Assembly: GCA_003512955.1 (NCBI GenBank) | Contig: DOTG01000026.1 | Location: 1 to 64,000 of the forward strand | Reading direction: 5' to 3' | DNA from: Marinilabiliales bacterium | GTDB taxonomy: Bacteria; Bacteroidota; Bacteroidia; Bacteroidales; SZUA-534 | DNA length: 64,000 bases | In this document: positions 9,582 through 17,900 of the stretch, piece by piece | Numbering within the stretch: the first letter of the stretch is position 1 | Layout of the letters: each line of letters begins with the position of its first letter | Program-made: the position numbers and the translations under genes | The notes under the pieces: generated by a model | Database searches by the model: none | Told to the model about the DNA's origin: nothing | Seen by the model: only the letters and a program-made list of their open reading frames with translations

Positions 9582-11186
9582 TTAATAACCATCATTTTGC
9601 GTTAAATTTTTATTGGCATTCAAATCGTCAACCGGTATAGGATAAACATCACGATAGGAATCCGTACTCCTACCTGCTTGTAAATTACCTTTCCAAGCCC
9701 AAAGGTAGCTATCTCCGGTAAATTTGTTAAACCGGACTAAGTCGGTTCTCCGGTGCCCTTCCCAATACAACTCACGGCAACGTTCATCCAAAATAAAATC
9801 TAAATCGAGCTCAGATGAAGAAATGTTTCCCGAAGTATTTCCATAAGCCCTTTCCCGAAGTTGGTTTACATATCCAAGAGCAGTAGATGCATCGCCACCG
9901 GTTCCACCCCGTAATACAGCTTCTGCATACATCAGGTAAGCATCTGCCAAACGGAATACCGGGAAATCAGTATCTACAAAATCAGCATTTTTTCCAGCTT
10001 CTCCGGTGCTTGTCATGTTAGAAAATTTGGGAGTAGCATATCCATCGGTAAAAAGGCTCACATCGTTAATTTCTTTATTTTGCCCATCGGTATAAAAAAT
10101 AGCCCTTGTATCGTTTCCAATATCTGCTTTGTCAACTACTTGTGCTGTAGTTCTTATACCTCCCCAGCCACCGCCAACACCGTAATCTGCGGCAGTCATT
10201 GTTCCACCAATAGCGGCATGTACTAAAATAGTAGTACCTCCCCAAGTTTGGGTATTTGTGCCATCGAAAGCAATGGGGAAAATTATTTCATCCGAATTGT
10301 CGTTGTCTGCTTTAAAGTTATTAGTAAAATCACTCTCTAAAGAGTATCCGGCACTAATTACCTTATTCAATGTGGTGATAGCTTCAGTGTATTTTGAATT
10401 TCCTTCACCCAGATAAACTTCAGCATTCAGGTACAATTTTGCCAACAACATCCATGCGGCAGCTTTATCAGCCCGTCCATATTCATTTGCATTAGGATCT
10501 GCCAAATCATCACCACCTACTCCATCGGTAAGGGCAATTAATTCAGATTCAATTTTACTAAACAATTCTGGAGTTTTAGCTTGTTCTGGAAACCACGCGC
10601 CAATAGGATCGTCTTCGGTTACATATGGGATGCCACGGAATAAATCCAACCCATGCCAATAACTTAAGGCACGTAAAAAACGGGCTTCGGCATGGTATAA
10701 GGCAATGTCCTCATAGTATTCACTTCCAATGCCTCTATCTTCTAATTTTGCTGGGGTTGAATTTTTTATAAATGAATTGCAAAGTGTAATCTGGAACATT
10801 ACCCGATAATACATAGCAGTAATAAAAACATCACTTGTCGACCATGTTTGGTAATGAAAATCTTTAATAGTAGCATCGTTCCAACCAATGATTGCCTCAT
10901 CGGTCGAAAGTTCCTGGCTATACCAATACAAGCGCAGGTACTGGCTGAAACCACCATCGATCCCAACAATGTCGCCATCACCATCACCACCGTCGTTACC
11001 TCCAACAGCTAAACCAATGTAGCATTTAGCCAAAGCCAGTTTGTAATTGGCTGGATCCTGGTATATCTTTTCCGAAGTTATTGATTCGTCATCCAATGGA
11101 ATCGTATCCAAATCTTTCATGCAGGATGAAGAGAAAATTACCACTCCTACAATTAATATTTTTAAATATTTTTTCATCTTATTCAT
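9582..11186 (-). CDS. susD: SusD-family starch-binding lipoprotein (SusD2)
   Basis: A 534-residue partner of SusC2. The lipobox is F-S-S-S-C (Cys22). Met1 at 11186 and Met4 at 11177 are both possible starts. The N-terminal region A-L-A-K-C-Y followed by an Asp/Gly-rich loop (DGGDGDGD, about residues 65-75) and S-Q-E-L-S-T-D-E-A with G-W-x-D resembles the starch-type SusD of Bacteroides more than general RagB proteins; the Asp-rich loop could bind calcium. Late features are F-R-L-A-D-A-Y-L-M-Y-A-E-A and I-L-D-E-R-C-R-E-L-Y-W-E-G-H-R-R. It starts 11 bases after susC2, so translation is probably coupled. Confidence 0.92.
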   Translation of the reverse strand: MNKMKKYLKILIVGVVIFSSSCMKDLDTIPLDDESITSEKIYQDPANYKLALAKCYIGLAVGGNDGGDGDGDIVGIDGGFSQYLRLYWYSQELSTDEAIIGWNDATIKDFHYQTWSTSDVFITAMYYRVMFQITLCNSFIKNSTPAKLEDRGIGSEYYEDIALYHAEARFLRALSYWHGLDLFRGIPYVTEDDPIGAWFPEQAKTPELFSKIESELIALTDGVGGDDLADPNANEYGRADKAAAWMLLAKLYLNAEVYLGEGNSKYTEAITTLNKVISAGYSLESDFTNNFKADNDNSDEIIFPIAFDGTNTQTWGGTTILVHAAIGGTMTAADYGVGGGWGGIRTTAQVVDKADIGNDTRAIFYTDGQNKEINDVSLFTDGYATPKFSNMTSTGEAGKNADFVDTDFPVFRLADAYLMYAEAVLRGGTGGDASTALGYVNQLRERAYGNTSGNISSSELDLDFILDERCRELYWEGHRRTDLVRFNKFTGDSYLWAWKGNLQAGRSTDSYRDVYPIPVDDLNANKNLTQNDGY

Positions 11187-11197
11187 GCATTTTAAGG

Positions 11198-14188
11198 TTA
11201 AAACTGTAATTTAAGTCCAAATGTATAGATTCTTGGCCGTGGATAAATATTGTTATCAATGCCATTATTTACCTCTGGATCTAAACCATCGTATTTTGTT
11301 AACACAAACGCATTGTTTACCATGGCAGATAGTCCAAGATTTAATTTAGTACCGGCTAAGTCTTCAAAAAGATAACTCAATGTAATATTATCCATTCTGA
11401 AAAAGGTTCCGTTTTTAATGTAGTAATCGCTAAAATACTGAGGTTTATAAAAGTTTACATCCAAAGCATCGCTGGTAACATTTGCAATGTATGGTCCTTC
11501 AGGACGATACAACCGACTCAATTCACCATTGTTTGAGCTCACATTGTTATATACATAATTGTTAAATTGAGCCCTACCTGCAAAACTGAATGTGAAATTT
11601 TTATACGTTAACATCGAATTCAACCCAAAATAGAAATTAGCATGGGGGTCTTTATAGATATATTTATCATCATCATTAATCACATTGTCATTATTGCGGT
11701 CAACATACAATCCCTCAATAGGTTTCCCATTTTCGTCATAAATCTGTTGATAAACTAGAAACGAATTGGCAGAATGACCAACGCTGTGAATTTGAATGTA
11801 ATTTCCCACACCTCCGGAAATTCCTCCAGTTTCAACGCCCAAATAATCCGGATTTGCAAATTCAGTTAACTTTGTAATTTCGTTTTCATTATACGTGCAA
11901 TTGAATCCAACTTCCCATAATATATCTTTGGAAGAAATAATCCTTGATACTATATTGAATTCTAACCCTTTATTAGTTAAATCGCCCACATTGGTTACTA
12001 AGCGATTCGAAAAATTTGTTCCAGCAGGTACTGCCACTTCATTGATCAAATCAATGGATTTTTTTGAATAGATATCGAATGAACCGGAAAAACGGTCGCT
12101 TAAAATTCCAAAATCAAGGCCAAAATTTAAGGTCGATGTTTCTTCCCACTTAATCATTTCATCGTACTCATCGGGGCGGTAACCCTTGTAAAAGGTATTT
12201 CCAAACTGGTATGATGCAGTTGATGTGCTCAGGAAAAAATTCGGTTGATACGGATAATCATCATCCACAATATTTTGCTGTCCAGTAACGCCCCAACCTG
12301 CTCTGATTTTTAAGTTGCTAAAAATTGTCTGGCTCGCTAAAAAGGGTTCCTTGTTTACATTCCATGCAAAGGCTACAGATGGGAATATACCTGAACGTGT
12401 TTCGGGTGAAAAACGCGAAGAATTATCGTTCCGCAGAGTAAAGGTAAACAAATAGCGATCTTTGAAACGTATGTTTGAACGGCCAAAGAAAGATATAAGA
12501 TAATATTCTGTTGGATCTGGATCGTATTCATCAATGGTATTTGTATCGGATACTATACCATTGAATGCTGCATAACGGGAATAATTTGTATTACCCCTGT
12601 AAAACGATTGATAGGAATAACCTCCTTGAATGTCAAAGTAGGTGTCAATAGCTTCAATATCTTTTGAATAGTGAAGATAAAAATCCAATAATTTATTTTC
12701 TTTTTCCTGAGTGTATTCTGAATAATATCCGGAATACTGACCAACCTTTTGCCAGGATGCTGAAGTATCAACGGTCACTGTGCCTTCACTGTTCGATTTA
12801 TCAATACCCACACTTAGATTAGCTCTTAATTCAGGTAAAAAATGGAATTTATAATCAATTTGTGCATTCCCTGAAAAACGTTTCACATTCGAAATATCGT
12901 CCCTCAATTCCAACATAGCTAATGGGTTATTGGTGGCTTGATCCACTATATTACCTTCGTCATCCCTCCAAACAAATAGAGTATCGGCATTGTAAACTGG
13001 TTTAGTAGGATCCATTTGAATAGCAGCTCCAATGGAACCTTCATCGGCAAATTTGCTATCTGTTGTTGAACCTTTAACATTTAAATTCAATTTCAAATGG
13101 TCTTCAAAAAAACTGGGATCAATATTTGCATTAAACGAGAGCCTGTCCACTTTACCGGTCTTCAGTGTTCCTTCTTGCGTATAATAACCTCCTGAGATGC
13201 GAAATGGAACATCGAATGTAGAACCCGATACACTTAAATTGTGGTCGTTTCCAACGGCTGTTTCAAAAATCTGTTCTTGCCAGTTGGTATTGGCTGTTCC
13301 CAAATGTTTAGTAACTTCTGAAGGATTAGAGAATTTAGCATTGGCATAATTTGTAACCGCTTCAGTAAATTCTGGGCCATTCAATACATCTACTTTTTTT
13401 GTGTTCTGATGAATCGAAAGGGCTCCCTGATATTCAATTTTAATAGGCTGACCTTTAACTCCTTTTTTGGTTGTAATAATGATTACCCCGTTTGAAGCCC
13501 TGCTACCATAAATGGCAGTAGCCGAAGCGTCTTTAAGAATGGTCATTGATTCAATATCATTCGGGTTAATGGAAGTTAATGGATTTGCCAAACCACTAAT
13601 GCCATAATTATCCACAGGTATTCCATCAATAACAATTAATGGATCGTTACTGGCATTCAGTGATGCTCCACCACGGATACGGATGGTTTGTCCTGAGCCC
13701 GGTGCGCCACCACCTGAAGTAATCTGTACCCCGGCAACTTTACCAGTAATCAACTGATCTGGAGTTGCAATGGCACCCTTGTTAAAATCATCTGACTTAA
13801 TAGCAATAACCGACCCTGTGGCATCCGATTTTTTTACGGTACCATAACCAATTACTACCAATTCATCAAGTGTGGCAATGTCTTCCACCAAAGTAAAATT
13901 AAAGGTAGCTGTTTTGCCATCTTCGATGACCACTGCCTGTTCAAAACTGGCAAAGCCAATAAACGAAGCTACAATGGTTTGAGAACCTACGGGAATTTTT
14001 TGCAACAAATAATTCCCATCAATGTTGGTAATGGTACCGTTGGTGGTACCCTTAATGACAACGTTTGCACCTATTAAAGGTTGCCCATTCCCATCCACAA
14101 TTTTTCCCTGCAAGCTACCTGTCTGTGCATAACCGGCACCCACAGCAACAAGGAAAATGGCGAAAATTGCGAGTATTTTTCTTACCAT
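11198..14188 (-). CDS. susC: SusC-family TonB-dependent transporter (SusC2)
   Basis: A 996-residue outer-membrane importer, probably the main maltodextrin channel since its SusD and SusE partners look starch-type. Residues 1-21 are a signal peptide (ending GYAQ). The carboxypeptidase-regulatory-like domain is at about 24-110, the TonB box region (DELVVIGYGT) near 118, and the plug has I-R-I-R-G-G and D-A-S-A-T-A-I-Y-G-S-R-A-S-N-G-V. The barrel ends Y-T-F-G-L-K-L-Q-F. It is divergent from lacI across 260 bp that hold a LacI-type operator pair and a TTATAGCG element, so it is a likely LacI target. Confidence 0.93.
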   Translation of the reverse strand: MVRKILAIFAIFLVAVGAGYAQTGSLQGKIVDGNGQPLIGANVVIKGTTNGTITNIDGNYLLQKIPVGSQTIVASFIGFASFEQAVVIEDGKTATFNFTLVEDIATLDELVVIGYGTVKKSDATGSVIAIKSDDFNKGAIATPDQLITGKVAGVQITSGGGAPGSGQTIRIRGGASLNASNDPLIVIDGIPVDNYGISGLANPLTSINPNDIESMTILKDASATAIYGSRASNGVIIITTKKGVKGQPIKIEYQGALSIHQNTKKVDVLNGPEFTEAVTNYANAKFSNPSEVTKHLGTANTNWQEQIFETAVGNDHNLSVSGSTFDVPFRISGGYYTQEGTLKTGKVDRLSFNANIDPSFFEDHLKLNLNVKGSTTDSKFADEGSIGAAIQMDPTKPVYNADTLFVWRDDEGNIVDQATNNPLAMLELRDDISNVKRFSGNAQIDYKFHFLPELRANLSVGIDKSNSEGTVTVDTSASWQKVGQYSGYYSEYTQEKENKLLDFYLHYSKDIEAIDTYFDIQGGYSYQSFYRGNTNYSRYAAFNGIVSDTNTIDEYDPDPTEYYLISFFGRSNIRFKDRYLFTFTLRNDNSSRFSPETRSGIFPSVAFAWNVNKEPFLASQTIFSNLKIRAGWGVTGQQNIVDDDYPYQPNFFLSTSTASYQFGNTFYKGYRPDEYDEMIKWEETSTLNFGLDFGILSDRFSGSFDIYSKKSIDLINEVAVPAGTNFSNRLVTNVGDLTNKGLEFNIVSRIISSKDILWEVGFNCTYNENEITKLTEFANPDYLGVETGGISGGVGNYIQIHSVGHSANSFLVYQQIYDENGKPIEGLYVDRNNDNVINDDDKYIYKDPHANFYFGLNSMLTYKNFTFSFAGRAQFNNYVYNNVSSNNGELSRLYRPEGPYIANVTSDALDVNFYKPQYFSDYYIKNGTFFRMDNITLSYLFEDLAGTKLNLGLSAMVNNAFVLTKYDGLDPEVNNGIDNNIYPRPRIYTFGLKLQF

Positions 14189-14236
14189 AATGCGTTAAAT
14201 TTAGTTTAGTTAAAATGTTAATTTGTCCCTCTTTTA

Positions 14237-14271
14237 ATGATTCTTGTGTCTTATAGCGTACTGTAAAATTA
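14237..14271 (-). promoter_or_regulatory. Element B (TTATAGCG core) upstream of susC2
   Basis: ATGATT (14237-14242), TTATAGCG (14251-14258) and AAAATTA (14265-14271) repeat the layout seen before susC1, with five more bases between the first two blocks. The minus strand reads TAATTTTA at 14264-14271, one mismatch from a TAnnTTTG -7 element for susC2. Confidence 0.45.
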
Positions 14272-14317
14272 CATATTAAAAGGAATTAACAATACTAATT
14301 GTAAAAGTTACGACTCA

Positions 14318-14341
14318 ACAAACGTTTCCGCAAACGCTTGC
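14318..14341. promoter_or_regulatory. Tandem LacI-type operator between susC2 and lacI
   Basis: Two adjacent 12-mers, ACAAACGTTTCC (14318-14329) and GCAAACGCTTGC (14330-14341), each have a central CG. The second is a near-perfect palindrome. They match the pair at 8175-8198 in sequence and in the 12-bp period, and stand about 47 bp upstream of the susC2 -7 element. Binding by the adjacent LacI protein is inferred. Confidence 0.6.
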
Positions 14342-14389
14342 ATATGCTGAATAACATATTTTTAATTTATGGCAATAAAATCATGCCGA

Positions 14390-14423
14390 TTGTGAGGCGG
14401 CCTAAAGTAAAATGCTAAATTTG
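14390..14423 (+). promoter_or_regulatory. Promoter of lacI
   Basis: TTG (14390-14392), 23 bases, then TAAATTTG (14416-14423), an exact TAnnTTTG -7 element. The start codon at 14449 is 25 bases past it, implying a leader of about 20 bases. Confidence 0.6.
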
Positions 14424-14448
14424 TTCTCATTAACAAACCGCTCGCAGC

Positions 14449-15468
14449 ATGGAACGCAAAACACAGATTACCATTAAAGATATAGCCCGTGAACTTGGAA
14501 TTTCGCCATCTACCGTTTCCCGTGCCTTAAAAAACCATCCCGATATTAGCAGCAAAACCAAAGAGGCGGTTCATGAATTGGCCCAAAAATATCATTACAA
14601 ACCCAACGCGGTAGCATTATCGCTACGCAGCAGTAAAACTCACATGATTGGGGTGGTCATCCCCAAAGTGGTACATTTCTTCTTTTCATCTGTCATCAGC
14701 GGCATTGAACATGTTGCCAATGAAGCCGGTTATAACGTGATGATTTGCCAAAGCGATGAAAACGAAGAACGGGAAATAACCAGCATCCAAACACTTACAT
14801 CAAGCAGGGTAGATGGCATCTTGGCCTCCGTTTCGAAAGACACCACTGATTTTACACATTTCAAGGAATTGGTCCAAAACAACATCCCCCTGGTATTTTT
14901 CGACAGGGCTGCCGCCGATATCAAAACCGATAAGGTAATTATTGACGATTTAGAAGGAGCTTTTATTGCCACCGAACACCTTATATTAAAGGGATGCCGG
15001 AAAATAGTCCATCTGGCAGCTCCACAAAACCTCACCATAGGCACCAAGCGTAAAGAGGGCTACATCAAAGCGCTACAGAAGCACCACATTCCCGTGGACG
15101 AAAGTTTGATCATTAAATGTGATAACCGTGAAGAAGCTCTGGTTGTGATGCGGAAATTGTATGAATCGGGAATCAGACCCGACGGGGTTTTTGCGGTAAA
15201 TGATCTCACCGCCACAGGAGTATTAAAGGTGGTGAAGCAGTTTGGTTACCGTATCCCGGAAGATGTAAAAGTGGTGGGCTTCTCCGATGGGTTTGTTGCT
15301 TATGTAACCGACCCTACATTAACAACGATTGATCAGCACGGCTTTGAAATGGGAAGGGAAGCCGCTCAACTGCTTTTGGACCGCATAAACGAAACAATTG
15401 AAAATTATTCACCCATTACCAAAATCATTACTACCAACCTGATTGTGCGCGAATCGACGGGAGGTTAA
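14449..15468 (+). CDS. LacI-family transcriptional regulator
   Basis: A 339-residue DNA-binding regulator with an N-terminal LacI helix-turn-helix (about 5-60: T-I-K-D-I-A-R-E-L-G-I-S, S-T-V-S-R-A-L, hinge K-P-N-A-V-A-L-S-L-R) and a periplasmic-binding-protein-like sensor domain (I-G-V-V-I-P-K from about 65, then V-N-D-L-T-A-T-G and V-V-G-F-S-D-G near 265-285). It is divergent from susC2 and upstream of the transporter/phosphorylase genes, so it probably senses an intracellular sugar such as maltose or a maltodextrin. LacI-type operator sequences at 8170, 14318 and 15513 are its likely targets. It stands where many Bacteroides sus loci use the membrane regulator SusR. The ligand is inferred from context only. 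Confidence 0.9.
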   Translation: MERKTQITIKDIARELGISPSTVSRALKNHPDISSKTKEAVHELAQKYHYKPNAVALSLRSSKTHMIGVVIPKVVHFFFSSVISGIEHVANEAGYNVMICQSDENEEREITSIQTLTSSRVDGILASVSKDTTDFTHFKELVQNNIPLVFFDRAAADIKTDKVIIDDLEGAFIATEHLILKGCRKIVHLAAPQNLTIGTKRKEGYIKALQKHHIPVDESLIIKCDNREEALVVMRKLYESGIRPDGVFAVNDLTATGVLKVVKQFGYRIPEDVKVVGFSDGFVAYVTDPTLTTIDQHGFEMGREAAQLLLDRINETIENYSPITKIITTNLIVRESTGG

Positions 15469-15512
15469 TCCTGTACCTTTTTCAACCCATCAAGGTGTCT
15501 TCGAGAAACTTC

Positions 15513-15524
15513 GCAACCGTTTTA
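15513..15524. promoter_or_regulatory. Single LacI-type operator upstream of the MFS transporter
   Basis: GCAACCGTTTTA has the same GCAACCGTTT core as the operator before susC1. It lies about 55 bp upstream of the candidate promoter at 15569-15599. Confidence 0.45.
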
Positions 15525-15568
15525 AATAAGCATTTACGAAGGTTTCTGCCATTTTCAGAATCAAAAAG

Positions 15569-15599
15569 TTGTGTGTCAATTCATTTTTAATTTATTTTG
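15569..15599 (+). promoter_or_regulatory. Candidate promoter of the MFS-pgmB operon
   Basis: TTG (15569-15571), 20 bases, TTATTTTG (15592-15599), one mismatch from TAnnTTTG. The implied transcript starts near 15606 and its leader contains the palindrome at 15619-15650. Confidence 0.45.
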
Positions 15600-15618
15600 C
15601 ATGGTCTTTCCTTTTAAG

Positions 15619-15650
15619 CATGATTGAGTTATAGCGTCAATAAAATCATG
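15619..15650 (+). promoter_or_regulatory. Palindromic element C (TTATAGCG core) before the MFS gene
   Basis: CATGATT (15619-15625) and AATCATG (15644-15650) are perfect 7-bp arms flanking TTATAGCG (15629-15636). ATGATTGAGTTATAGCG matches element A at 16 of 17 bases. It could be an operator or a leader hairpin. Confidence 0.5.
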
Positions 15651-15756
15651 TTTCACTCAAAATTTTAGTAATAAAGTTTATCTATTACCATTTGCAATAT
15701 CGTTGCAAGGGCAAATCATAGTATTAAGCTGGCAATAGCCACTAAAAAATATTGAA

Positions 15757-17094
15757 ATGAAAAAACAACCAAAACTTAATTTTTGGCAGATCTGGAATGT
15801 AAGTTTCGGATTTTTAGGTATTCAAATGGGATTCGCATTGCAAAGTGCCAACGTTAGCCGGATCTTATCAAACCTAGGTGCCGATTTACATCACCTTTCC
15901 CTTTTCTGGCTTGCCGCGCCAGTTATGGGGTTAATTGTCCAACCCATTGTTGGCTCAGCAAGCGACAACACATGGAACCGATTTGGCAGACGGGGTCCAT
16001 ACCTTTTAGGAGGTGCAATTGTTGCCGCCTTTGCCATGTATTTGATGCCAAATGCCGGATTGGCAATAATGGTAATGCCTCCATTAATTTTTGGAGCTAT
16101 CATGTTTGCATTGATGGATGGTTCATTCAATATAACCATGCAACCTTTTCGGGCATTAGTAGCCGATATGGTCCCCACAGAACAACGTACCTTAGGGTAT
16201 TCCATCCAGAGTTTCCTAATCAATACAGGTGCTGTATTAGGTTCTGTCCTACCTTTTTTGCTTACAAATGTTTTAGGAGTCCAAAATACAGCCCCTGATG
16301 GAGAAGTACCGGCATCGGTTATTTGGTCGTTTTACATTGGTGGAACCATGTTATTGCTTTCCGTAATATGGACAGTTTTCAGGACCAAAGAATATCCGCC
16401 TGAAGAGTATGCCGAATACAAGGGTCTCGACAACCATAAAGTTGCAGATAACACTTACAAAGGAATAAAAGGTTTTTTCAAGTTAGTAGCCCATGCCCCA
16501 AAAACCATGTACCAGTTGGCTATTGTTCAATTCTTTTCATGGTTTGCATTGTATTTAATGTGGGTTTACACTACTTCTGCTGTAGCCCAGCATGTTTGGG
16601 GTTGCCCTGTGGATGACCGATCCTCAGCAGCGTATCAAACAGCAGGCAACTGGGTAGGCTTATTATTTGGTGCATACAGTTTGTTTGCAGCGATATTTTC
16701 AATCATCATGCCTCGGATTGCCAACCGATTTGGTCGGAAAACCACCTATTCCATAGCACTCATTGCTGGTGGGGTTGGTTACATCTCCATGTTTTTTATT
16801 ACAAATCAATACTTACTTTTCATCCCGATGATTGGGGTAGGAATTGCTTGGGCAGGAATACTTGCCATGCCCTATGCTATACTTTCCGACTCAGTGCCTG
16901 CTGATAAAATGGGGGTTTACATGGGAATTTTCAATTTCACTATTGCAGGCCCACAAATAGTAAGCGGGTTCATGGCAGGAGCCATTCTTAAACATTTATT
17001 CAACGAACAAGCTATTTATATTTTGGTGCTCTGCGGTATCTCCATGATTCTTGGAGCCGTATCGGTAGCTTTTGTTAAATCAAAACATACTTAA
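15757..17094 (+). CDS. MFS sugar transporter, maltose-type
   Basis: A 445-residue inner-membrane carrier with about twelve hydrophobic segments. It starts W-Q-I-W-N-V-S-F-G-F-L-G-I-Q and has a cytoplasmic motif W-N-R-F-G-R-R (about residue 70) with the related N-R-F-G-R-K in the second half. These are characteristic of the sugar-cation symporters grouped with SLC45/GPH carriers, found in Bacteroidota beside maltose phosphorylase. It probably imports maltose or short maltodextrins from the periplasm. The pgmB start is 19 bases downstream, so the two are probably cotranscribed. Substrate is inferred from the neighbours. Confidence 0.85.
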   Translation: MKKQPKLNFWQIWNVSFGFLGIQMGFALQSANVSRILSNLGADLHHLSLFWLAAPVMGLIVQPIVGSASDNTWNRFGRRGPYLLGGAIVAAFAMYLMPNAGLAIMVMPPLIFGAIMFALMDGSFNITMQPFRALVADMVPTEQRTLGYSIQSFLINTGAVLGSVLPFLLTNVLGVQNTAPDGEVPASVIWSFYIGGTMLLLSVIWTVFRTKEYPPEEYAEYKGLDNHKVADNTYKGIKGFFKLVAHAPKTMYQLAIVQFFSWFALYLMWVYTTSAVAQHVWGCPVDDRSSAAYQTAGNWVGLLFGAYSLFAAIFSIIMPRIANRFGRKTTYSIALIAGGVGYISMFFITNQYLLFIPMIGVGIAWAGILAMPYAILSDSVPADKMGVYMGIFNFTIAGPQIVSGFMAGAILKHLFNEQAIYILVLCGISMILGAVSVAFVKSKHT

Positions 17095-17113
17095 AATTAA
17101 ATTTTTAAAATTG

Positions 17114-17761
17114 ATGGGGACGATTCGTGCGTGTATTTTCGATTTAGACGGAGTGGTGGTCGATACTGCCAAATATCATTATTTGGCCTGGAAAAGGCTG
17201 GCCAATGAACTGGGATTTGATTTTTCAGAAGAACATAACGAAAAGCTTAAAGGGGTTAGCCGCATGGAATCCCTGAGAATACTTCTTGAAGTGGGTGGCA
17301 TAGCCCTTTCTATGCAGGACCAATTGGTATTGGCCGATAAAAAGAACAATTGGTATAAAGAATACATCGGGAAAATGACACCTGAGGAGGTATTGCCAGG
17401 TGCCATCAGCTTTTTTACCGAATTAAAATCACATGGCATCAAACTAGGCCTGGGTTCGGCCAGCAAAAACGCATCCACCATTCTTGAAAGAACAAACCTG
17501 ATGGAATGGTTCGATGCTATTATTGATGGAAACAAAACACAAAAAGCCAAACCTGACCCTGAGGTGTTTTTATTAGGTGCCAAAGCACTGGATACGAAAC
17601 CCTCCGAGTGCATTGTTTTTGAAGATGCCGAAGCAGGTATTGAGGCTGCCCTAAACGCTGGAATGCGTTGCGTGGGAATCGGGGACCCCAGGATATTGGG
17701 AAAAGCCAATCTTGTGGTGGCCGGGTTGCACGAAATGAAATTTGAGAAATTGACATTGTAA
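17114..17761 (+). CDS. pgmB: Beta-phosphoglucomutase
   Basis: Converts beta-D-glucose-1-phosphate, the product of maltose phosphorylase, to glucose-6-phosphate. It is a 215-residue HAD-superfamily protein. I start it at the ATG at 17114; an upstream in-frame ATG at 17072 would overlap the MFS gene. Motif I is F-D-L-D-G-V (Asp10 nucleophile, Asp12 acid/base), motif II G-L-G-S-A-S, then K-A-K-P-D-P-E-V-F with the conserved Lys, and motif III F-E-D-A-E-A-G-I-E-A. The four-helix cap has the K-L-K-G-V-S-R-M-E-S-L pattern that distinguishes beta-PGM from general HAD phosphatases. Confidence 0.93.
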   Translation: MGTIRACIFDLDGVVVDTAKYHYLAWKRLANELGFDFSEEHNEKLKGVSRMESLRILLEVGGIALSMQDQLVLADKKNNWYKEYIGKMTPEEVLPGAISFFTELKSHGIKLGLGSASKNASTILERTNLMEWFDAIIDGNKTQKAKPDPEVFLLGAKALDTKPSECIVFEDAEAGIEAALNAGMRCVGIGDPRILGKANLVVAGLHEMKFEKLTL

Positions 17762-17765
17762 CATT

Positions 17766-17838
17766 GGGAGGCAACAACTCACGGAATTAATAATTTCATG
17801 GGGATATCGGGGGAAATCAGTTGCCTCCCTCTTTTATT
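17766..17838 (+). terminator. Long-loop hairpin after pgmB, possible terminator or structured RNA
   Basis: A perfect 10-bp stem GGGAGGCAAC (17766-17775) / GTTGCCTCCC (17820-17829) encloses 44 bases and is followed by TCTTTTATT. It begins five bases after the pgmB stop. The T tract supports termination. The long loop is unusual for a simple terminator. Confidence 0.5.
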
Positions 17839-17855
17839 AAAACATTTATGGTGAT

Positions 17856-17881
17856 AATGATTTATAGCGCAAAAAATCATT
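17856..17881 (+). promoter_or_regulatory. Palindromic element D (TTATAGCG core) before the maltose phosphorylase gene
   Basis: Perfect 7-bp arms AATGATT (17856-17862) and AATCATT (17875-17881) flank a core with TTATAGCG at 17862-17869. It ends 20 bases before the start codon, so in RNA it would form a hairpin close to the ribosome site. Confidence 0.5.
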
Positions 17882-17900
17882 ACCATTTAAAACTATTTTC

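Noticed and set aside
17179..17709. 176-codon open frame antisense to pgmB
   Set aside because: The sense strand carries complete HAD motifs. The antisense product has no domain or signal features.
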